DNA of 64,000 nt from Taudactylus pleione (taxonomy: Eukaryota > Chordata > Amphibia > Anura > Myobatrachidae). Position numbers and translations under genes: made by a program. This document shows positions 55,939-64,000 of the stretch, piece by piece (the stretch's first letter is position 1; every line of letters begins with the position of its first letter). The stretch covers positions 4,294,001-4,358,000 of the forward strand of contig JAUIMM010000637.1 in assembly GCA_031769625.1 (NCBI GenBank). Reading direction: 5' to 3'. The notes under the pieces were generated by a model. The model was not told where the DNA came from and searched no databases. It was given only the letters and a program-made list of their open reading frames with translations.

Positions 55939-56904
55939 CAGACCGTAAGAAATAGGCCTCGTATTTCTGGGCAAAAAGGAACATACTCATGGAAAAAATA
56001 TATATGGAATACTCTACTGACAAATGAAGTAAATCCTTGATGAAATGGGCCAGGTTGACATATTTGGAAGCATAGTTTCATAGAAGAGAGTGAAAATATC
56101 GGATTTAGACTTATTTGGAGCCAAATTGTGTATTTCTGAATTACTTAGTTTCATCCATCAGACATGCGCATCCCGGTCGCCTATCCCAATACACTGCTAG
56201 CTGCATATATGCAGTACACTGCAATGCTTTGTAATACCGAGCACTTAGAACTCTTGACCCTGCATGTGTTTTTCACAGCCAGATAGAGCTATTGTATTTA
56301 CAAAAAGTTGTATAAAAAAGAAAGGCTCTGTTTTTGATCATATAGTTTTGTTTTTTTTTCGTTATAACCTCATCGTGCTCCTTTTATGTAAATACTCCTA
56401 TTGCTGTGCCTAATGCTAAGAATTTGAAATAAAGCATGCAAAGTGTGGGTGAATTCTCAGTATGCTGGCCGGGGTATGATGTACTGTAGCTAACTCTGCT
56501 TTCCATTCTTTATATTAGATTTATATTATTGTCTAAGAGTTGCCTTTAGCACAACATAATTGTTTATGATGTAATCATGGTTCACGCTCCTCACTTTCAG
56601 ACTGGAGTGTTTTCCAAAGAAGAATAATATCTTCTATTAGGATATTTGAATGACTATGAATAGAGAGGAGTGGAATTGAGGTGACTTGTTGTACAAATTG
56701 AGGTTTGCAGTGCAATCTGTGAATTCCGTGTTTGTTCCGCCATTCTACAAAATGGCTATTTTGCACTGTATTTGTACATTTTGTAGTCAACAAAATTGAT
56801 ATTCTATAAATAGAGCTGTGACAACAACAGTCAATTCTGTTGATATATAGTTAAATGGTTAATCGCTATGTGCTGTCTCTTACTGTGTGTTATTGGGCAT
56901 GACT
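55939..56904. other. No recognisable feature
   Basis: AT-rich spacer without supported ORFs or ends. Confidence 0.5.
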
Positions 56905-57230
56905 CTGCCTCAATAACATCACATGTCTGAATCACCAGCATAAAGGTCAGACTGATTAGACTGCAGGTGCAAGACTTGTTTACATGACTCTAAAAAAGGA
57001 TCTGCATGTGCACGAGTCTGTCACTGTGTTATTGGAGCCTTACAGTGCTGTACGGCTGTACAGTACTTAGCCCAAGAGAGATTGCTCTCTTATCATATTG
57101 ACTGCTGTTTGTCTTTTTTCACATGTATCCTAATGTCTTCAATAAAACCTACTCTGGTTTGGAAAGCAACATGTGGACTAACCTCCTTGCTCACATCCGC
57201 TACAAAACTACCAACTTGTAGGCATCTGCC
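56905..57230 (+). repeat. LTR-like repeat, copy 2
   Basis: Matches 39685-39925 and continues into CAATAAAACC (polyadenylation-signal-like) and AACATGTGGACTAACC. No flanking duplication or body was found. Confidence 0.5.
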
Positions 57231-57240
57231 AATAAATTTA

Positions 57241-57957
57241 TATTGTAGGGAATTCTGTCTTTTTGAGGTGAAGAGGTGAGGGGGACTTGGTGAAGCAGGG
57301 ACCATATGCTGCCCAATTGCCTGTTGTGCTCTCCAGAGCATATAGTACTTCACCCCTTCACCCCCACGCCAAACTAAGAAAAACACAACTTCTGCAGCAT
57401 GGATATGAATTCCCGCAGTCATTATCCCATCCCTCAGTTTTGCTATGTGGCCTGATATTGGAATGCTATGCCACTTCAGAGAGCACAAACATCCAAATTC
57501 GGCCAGAAAAATGTGCAGCCAAAATAAAGCGAGGCTAATATTTTACCAGTTTTCGGTGACCTGTAATCCAGAATACTTGATGCTCCAGATTAAAGGTTTT
57601 TCATAATTTATAGGACTATGTGTAGAATATCCTAATACTCATATAATAATAAACCCTGTATTACCCCACACAACCACTGCCACTCAGGTTTGATTCAGAG
57701 TTGGGAGCAACACAAAAAAAAAAAAAGGAGCAAATTTGCACCATGGCAAAACCATGTTGCACAGCAGGCGAGGGAGATCAAAAATGTACAGAGATATTTA
57801 CAGTTGGGAGGAGCAGGTTCTAGCTGATCTCTTCATTGCAGTGTAATAATAAAGCTGCCCAGTATTTATGGGCTACATGCAAAATCAGCCAGTGTTTACC
57901 CTGCTTGCAATAAAAGTTTATAGAAAGCATTTAAATAAGTGAGGTACCTTTTTATTA
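57241..57957. other. No recognisable feature
   Basis: Short overlapping frames on both strands (57093-57538) without motifs. Confidence 0.45.
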
Positions 57958-57989
57958 CAACGAAAATGGATCTCAGACTGCACATTCTC

Positions 57990-58060
<71 letters not shown>

Positions 58061-58075
58061 GGAGGTGCTACCTGT
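57958..58075. repeat. (TA)n block with conserved flanks, copy 1
   Basis: A TA run of about 65 bp between AAAATGGATCTCAGACTGCA...ACATTCT and AATTGGAGGTGCT. The same flanks bracket a TA run at 58697-58769. Confidence 0.85.
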
Positions 58076-58696
58076 GGAGACCATTGATATATACACAAAG
58101 AAGAAATACAGGTGCACAACTCCAGATTAACTGATTATATATAAATAAATACATTTTGCAGTAAATACAATAGAGGTTTTTGGCATAATCTTGGCCAAGG
58201 TTATGGGCCTGCCCACCATATCCGGGTAACCTCTTGTCGGGCAGGTCCCTAAAATACTAAAGCTGAAATCCAGAGCGCAGGACACCCCCAAACTAGCCCA
58301 GCCAAACCACCCCAAGGCACCGCTCTAATAAGAAAAGTGAAGTGTTAAGAGCAGCCGCTGGCCGCATATGAAGCATAAAAATAAATAGTGAAATACATAT
58401 ATATATAAAAGAAACAGACAGTGAGGTATTAAAATGTGTTAAAGGAAAATGTGTTATACTGCGGTTCCCTGAAGCAGATCAGCAAAGCATTCTAGGGGGA
58501 CCCACACCCCAAAAATGAACCAAAGCTGCACTACACAGTCTAAATATTAGCAGGACTTACCTATTACTGTGCCTCTGACTGGTGTGCATATTACATTGCC
58601 AGACTCCATGCTGTAACCAATGTAGTAGAAGTGCTAGTCTGAGTGGGAAGTGGCTCAGGCTTCCCAGGTGTGCAAGTCAGTGCACTAATTAATTTA

Positions 58697-58769
58697 CAAA
58701 GAAAATGGATCTCAGACTGCACATTCTGGACATATATATATATATATATATATAAATTGGAGGTGCTCC
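58697..58769. repeat. (TA)n block with conserved flanks, copy 2
   Basis: Same left and right flanks as copy 1 with a shorter TA run, followed by CA and TA repeats. Confidence 0.85.
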
Positions 58770-58822
58770 ACACACACACACATATATATGTGTGTATGTG
58801 TGTATATGATGTATATGATGTA

Positions 58823-58872
<50 letters not shown>

Positions 58873-58892
58873 CTGTATATATATATATATGA

Positions 58893-58934
<42 letters not shown>

Positions 58935-58936
58935 AA
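58770..58936. repeat. Compound (CA)n/(TA)n/(TG)n microsatellite
   Basis: Long TA runs with GTATG interruptions. They give isoleucine/tyrosine-rich spurious ORFs on both strands. Confidence 0.95.
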
Positions 58937-59452
58937 AATGACCCATAGAAGAAATGTAGAAGCGTTATAGGGAAAATCAGGAGAAACTAAAGGGGAATCT
59001 AGTATCAATCTAGTATCAAGGGATTCCTTTATGTTGATGAACCACTAGAATTGTTATTTTTTTTTATCGGAACATGAATAAATAATTTATGCAGTTATAT
59101 TCCCATGATCTAATTTCAAAACTAAAATGCGAAAATTATCACAGTTCAGGGGGTTTATCACATTTCCATTTTTGGCGAAATACATGATACATATCATGAT
59201 AAATAAGCGAAAAGATGGCGATAAATACACAATGCCTGGCAAACAGAAACAGGATCTTTTCGCATTTTAACCCCAATGTGTCTAAAGCTCGATGCTTGAT
59301 AAATATGAACCTAAGCGAGAGCTAATTAGTAACTTTAGAAACTTCAAATGTGAAATAGTCACATGAATAAGATTGACAGGAGTGCTCCCGTCATGTCACA
59401 TGAATTTAAAAAAAAAAATAGTTATTCCTTCACTTTAGATAAGTGCGGGTTC

Positions 59453-60484
59453 AGGGCCTGATTCATTACGGATCACTATTGCTGAAGCGTATGCAGATAG
59501 ACGATTGTTGCGTACTGCGCATGCGTATGCCTTGCAGTGCGCGTCCACGAAGGCACCACTGCGATCATGGACACCACGTAGAGCCATTGCAGAGTGATTG
59601 ACAGGCAGTGAGCGTTTGGGGGTGGTGACGGGGGGGTGGTTGGAGAAACGCAAGCGTGCCTGGCTGCTTGAACAGCGTTACATGGGAGTGCATAAATTAG
59701 CCACTGCATTTGCATACGCAGCCCGAGTACTTACTGCATGCAATGAGGATAGCAATTTCTAAGTAAGGTCAGGGCTGCTGTAATTCTGCGTAAGGGGCCG
59801 ATGTTACTCGATATTACCGATGTATACGCAGAACTGCAAGCAGGGCCGGCTCCAGAAGGAGTGGCACCCTAGGCAGCCATGGAATCTGACACCCCTGCAA
59901 TATGCACGCGGCAAAGCCGTGCGCGTCCAAAAAGGGGACATGGCATAATTACCATAGACCACGCCCCCAAAATGGCGTTATTTGGCATGCCTCCCACGTA
60001 ACGTCAGACTGGGGGCGAGCACTCCGTCAATAGCTGGGCTGCCCCCAGACCTCTCTCTGCACTGAATGGATGCCACGCGCATGCGCGCTGTATCCATTCA
60101 GCTTTTCTGGGGTCCGGCACCGCCGCACAGCTGCGGCGATGGGTGGGGGTGCCCACCTTCCGACCACCCGTAGGACACTTCGGCCCATGGGTTGAACAGC
60201 GGGACAGTGCCCGAAAAGTGGGACTGTCTCGCTGAAATCGGGATGGTTGGGAGGGGTGCGCCCTCTATGGGGTGGCGCCCCTGTTCGACTGCACTGGTCG
60301 TACATGCCTCGAGCCGGCCCTGACTGCAAGGTATTATGGGTAACGGATGTGAGATAGCGGTACTGGGAGACAGTGGCGTCTCTATGCTGGCAGTGCGATA
60401 GCAATCATTAGCATATTTTCGCAGCAGACCTGCGTGCGATTACCGAGCTGCGATCGCAATAGTGATCCTTAGTGAATGAGGCAT
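59453..60484. mobile_element. MITE of the GGGCCTGATTCA family, split by a hAT MITE
   Basis: GGGCCTGATTCATTACGGATC pairs with GATCCTTAGTGAATGAGGC at the far end. The body resembles the MITE halves at 48097 and 54853-55339. The insert is 59841-60322. Flanks (TCA, GCA) do not match exactly. Confidence 0.8.
59841..60322. mobile_element. hAT-type MITE, CAGGGCCGGCTC family
   Basis: Ends CAGGGCCGGCTC and GAGCCGGCCCTG are perfect inverted repeats with exact 8-bp flanks ACTGCAAG (59833-59840, 60323-60330). Confidence 0.95.
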
Positions 60485-60489
60485 GCAGT

Positions 60490-60904
60490 TCATAGAGAAC
60501 TGACAACAACCTGAATTTAAGGGTACAGAGTTGAACCGAGTCCCGGTATGATTGTGTAGTCAGTTCGGTACTTGGATTTAAAAAAACAACCTTGGCTTTT
60601 GGATTACATCCAAATTATATGATTTTATAAATATATAAAATATTGGGGTCAGCGCACAGCTCTACTTCATATTAAATTATTAATATAAAACATATACAAA
60701 ATAAAATGATAATTATTAATGGTTATTGTGCTATAACATAGCCATGTATAAATCATTGTCTGTATACTGTATTTTTTTGTCTTTACAGATAAACTTTCTT
60801 CTTTCCCTGAATTCAGTTCAGTGAACTCTCCTTCTAGTCTGTCTACATTTACAGGTTTTATTGCTGTCCACGGTGACAGTCTTGCTTTATCTCATTAACA
60901 TATA

Positions 60905-60940
<36 letters not shown>

Positions 60941-61226
60941 TTATTATTATTTTTTTAAACTCTACACTTGCAATTATAAAACAAGATTTTTTTTTGCACC
61001 CTCACGGGAGATACGGTATACAGCTGGTGTGTTATTGTACATTGTCCTCGGCATTACGGTGACATTGGAGTTGCGTTACTCTAACATTGTCCTTGAGTTC
61101 ATTTCTTTATTCTTAGCTCCAGGTCAGGACTGAGATAAGTATTTCATTAGTGCTCAGGTCATGTCTCATAGACAGTGATGGGAATGTAAACTACCAGCAG
61201 TTTATACTGACACATCATCATGTAAC
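60490..61226. other. Unassigned, with (TA)n at 60905-60937
   Basis: AT-rich. No gene or element ends identified. Confidence 0.5.
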
Positions 61227-61229
61227 ATT

Positions 61230-61544
61230 GGCCCTCATTCAGAGCCGTACGCTCTGAGCAGAGCGCACGCTCTGAATGAGGGCCGACCTCCATGAAAATG
61301 GAGCGTCCTCCTGGACGCTCGTATAGCTGTGGGTCACCACCCACAGGCTATACGAGCGTGCAGTTTGATGGCCGCGATGGTCCTGACCATCGCGACCATC
61401 GAAACTGCGAGCCGGAGCCTGCGGTTGAGGTCGCGTCTGGCGCATGCGCACGACGGAGCTCCCTCCGTCGTGCGCATGCTCAGTCCAGAACATCGACCCA
61501 CTTGCGAGCGGACAGCCGCTCGCGAGTGGGTCTGAATCAGGCCC
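61230..61544. mobile_element. Tandem-hairpin MITE, copy B (315 bp)
   Basis: Ends GGCCCTCATTC and GAATCAGGCCC with flanks ATT and TTT. Hairpins at 61230-61284, 61313-61361, 61361-61407, 61442-61479 and 61495-61532 correspond to the first, second, third and last two of copy A. The hairpins between are missing. Confidence 0.88.
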
Positions 61545-61545
61545 T

Positions 61546-62618
61546 TTGTTACAATGACACACATTTCACTGCTTCACACTCAACTTCTACACATTTGTAA
61601 GGCAATAAGTTATTATAGAATGAAATGACACAGAGAGTTGAGTATGAGTGAAGGTCATGCTCAGCTAAGGTTTTTTTTAAATGCAATATGCCTGTATAAT
61701 GGGATACCTTTTTACACTGTATTTTTCTATAGATGCTCAGTAAACAACATACACAACATTATTCTGTCCCCTTCCTAAAAAAAACCCTTTATGTATGTAA
61801 TATTGGATTTATTAAGGCCAATATTAGCCACCATACTGTTTGCTTTGTAACATCTCCCCTGATGAACTTTGGCTAAACGCAACAGGTTCTGTAGCCTTAT
61901 TCTAATGCAGTTGCCAATGGGCGTCCTATTGAGCCGTACTATCGAAGTACCATTGGCCTCACCATCAGCCAATGCGCTTGTCCTATGACAGACGTGGAAT
62001 GTCCGACTGAACATGGCCGTCGGTGTCATAGGAAGCTGCTCAGTTCTCAGACTTGGACGCCATGGTCTGACGGAGAAATGGCACCTGCCATAGCGCTGGT
62101 ATAAGTGTCGATGATGCGCACATTGGTACGCCGATGGTGGCATGTCGAGAATCACTGGTGGTGTTACAGTGTGCAGAGATGCTGAAACAATCAGACGTAC
62201 GCCAGTACACCAAGAATAGGCTGAGACTAAGCATTTGCAAAATTATCGCAGCCGCAACTCTGGCAACAAGCGCCAGAACGGATGCAGCAGCATCCATCTC
62301 TGCATGAGGCCCACAAACTGCAAACTGCCAGCATTAAATAAATTTAATTCTTAGATAAAATTAGATTTTAGGTGCAACAAGTTTATAGGTGCCTACACTT
62401 ATATACCTGCACCCTTATACCGTAGGTATTAGATATGTAAAAATTGTAAACAAGCAGTAAGTTTCCTTAGTGCATCGCTATTGTGTATTTATTTATAATA
62501 ATACAAATTCTTTAAGACCATGGTGTGCTATCGGCCTCCCTGGGAGTATTATGGGATAATCTGTCCATCTTTATTGCCTCATCTGCTCCTATTTTAGTAA
62601 ATCCCATAGTCTGTACAT
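61546..62618. other. No recognisable gene
   Basis: 61800-62300 has higher GC than its surroundings and a 126-codon minus-strand frame (61775-62155), but no motif that I recognise. Confidence 0.4.
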
Positions 62619-62621
62619 TAA

Positions 62622-63220
62622 GGGCCTGATTCAGAGCCGCTCGTAAGCGGCCGCTCGTTCGCTCCGAGCGATGTTTGCCCAACTGCGCATGCGTACGGAT
62701 CGTTATATGCATGCGCGAACCAGTCAGTGCGGTCGAAATTCATGTGCTCGCAAAATAGCGAATGCCTGATAATTTGAGTGACAGAAAGAGGCGTATGTGG
62801 GTGGTAACAGGGGAAGGTGCTTGAAAACGGGGAGTGGAGATCCGAACGCAGGCGTGCTTAAAGGTCAAAATGGGCGTTTTATGGGTGTGCATAATTAATA
62901 CAGCAGCGTCACTGACCACGTCACTGGGTTATTTTATAGCCAGAACTGCTCGCAAAATTGTGGTAGCAAAAACCAACCACAAGAATAGCGAGCAGTTCAT
63001 ACCCTGGTCGATGTACTCGATTAATCTAATAAATAGCGGACCTGACGTAAGATGCGAGCGGCCAGGGGGCGTAGTTTCCCAAAAAACGACCGCAAGTTTT
63101 GTTCGCTCGTGCAGACCTAGAGGCGTGAACAGACCGCAAAGAGCGAACGGTTCATTTGAATAGCCACCCCTATCTTCTGGACGTGCAAGCGCTAATTGCG
63201 TCCGGCTCTGAATCAGGCCC
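62622..63220. mobile_element. MITE, GGGCCTGATTCAGAGCC family, copy 2
   Basis: Perfect inverted ends as in 8856-9441, TAA on both sides (62619-62621, 63221-63223). It differs from copy 1 by scattered substitutions and a short insertion near 63136. Confidence 0.93.
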
Positions 63221-63223
63221 TAA

Positions 63224-64000
63224 GTCCCTGAGATGCTGTAGGAAGTCCCATCCTTTGCCCATCATAAGACAGAGGGACAGCACCAATATAGTAGAAGCAG
63301 TTGAGTACCATATAGGAGGGCACTTTTTATATTTAGCTATGGATTTGTTAATATTCTCTTTAGTACAGGGTTGTCACACTTTTGGGGGCAGATTCAGTGC
63401 AAACAAAATCCAAGCAAGATGTTATCACCTGCACACTGCCGGAGGTTCCCACTCTGCCCTATTTGCGTCACCTTCTGCAGATAAAAATAAAACATTGGTG
63501 TCGCAACTCTCGGATGGATAGTGGATGCTAATCCATATTTTGCGACTGGCAAGACTTATTATTGAGGCGCGGAGTCTAACGTGCCGGCGGTATTCACCAG
63601 GGAACCCAGCAAGGAGGTTTGGACTTAGCTGCGTCCGACACGCAGGTCGCGTCCCTCAGACTAGGTTCCCTAATACAGGTGCTGGCGTGCTCTGGATGGA
63701 GCGAAGTATGATGAAGACATACAGCGTAGTCAACAAGCTGGATTAAAACCAAAATGGTACCAGGGAGCAGACGTATGCAGGCCACGGAGGATAGCCAAGG
63801 GTCAAACCAGAATACCAAGCGTAGTAACAGGGAGCAGACAAATTCAGGTCACAGACAAGCCAAGGTCAGGAACGAACAGCAAGGTCACAACAGGAGCACT
63901 GGAGTAAGGTTTTGGAGCCCTGGAGTGTACCAGAGAATTACTTATAGAACTTAGAGCAGCGGGCGCTGGGTACCTCCCGTCCGCTGCCCCACAGACACAG
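63224..64000. other. Unassigned, repeat-like to the window end
   Basis: 63750-63900 shows loose repetition of AGGGAGCAGAC and AGGTCACRGA / GCCAAGGTCA motifs, suggestive of an LTR-element leader, but no ends are visible. Confidence 0.35.

Noticed and set aside
58689..59008. Isoleucine/tyrosine-rich ORFs
   Set aside because: Pure translation of TA/CA microsatellites.

Overview
This window looks like a non-coding, transposon-saturated stretch of a vertebrate nuclear genome, most likely an amphibian (frog-type). The organism is inferred from the mix of elements: an L2-type LINE end, tRNA-headed SINE-like repeats with L2-like tails, a Tc1-like element, BED-finger hAT transposons, a Ty1/copia relic and many MITE families, with long (TA)n and (AAT)n tracts. 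I found no exon, tRNA, rRNA or other host gene that I can defend. Every protein homology I recognise belongs to a mobile element.

Layout. 1-355 is the 3' end of an L2-like LINE lying in the repeat array of a decayed hAT transposon (356-5668, transposase pseudogene 1958-5054). 5.7-10 kb holds MITEs, a Tc1-like element (6900-8515) and a minisatellite. 10-22 kb holds MITEs of several families, including a 550-bp element made almost entirely of back-to-back hairpins (14502-15051) and two MITEs with telomere-like cores. 22.8-25 kb is a minus-strand Ty1/copia relic. 25-38 kb carries three more telomere-like MITEs, LTR relics (26793-27228; 28153-29706) and SINEs. 38.9-41.5 kb has a short hAT MITE and a non-autonomous hAT (39926-41510) that shares its ends with the autonomous family. 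43.5-44.9 kb is a broken element-derived ORF split by a MITE. 45.2-48 kb holds an (AAT)n tract, a hairpin-rich MITE and a perfect 196-bp foldback.

The centrepiece is 48136-54844, a complete hAT transposon with an 8-bp target duplication on both sides, TAGGGGTG inverted ends, a TATA box, fifteen near-identical 160-bp tandem units and one uninterrupted 1037-codon transposase ORF (51095-54208) with BED finger, DDE residues and hAT dimerisation domain. It sits inside an older MITE (48097-55339). 55.3-64 kb is again MITEs, some nested, and (TA)n tracts.

The parts relate as three tiers: an apparently intact hAT, its dead sibling (356-5668) and a deletion derivative that could be mobilised in trans (39926-41510); around them are smaller MITE families, several with exact target duplications and internal hairpin modules or telomere-like repeats.
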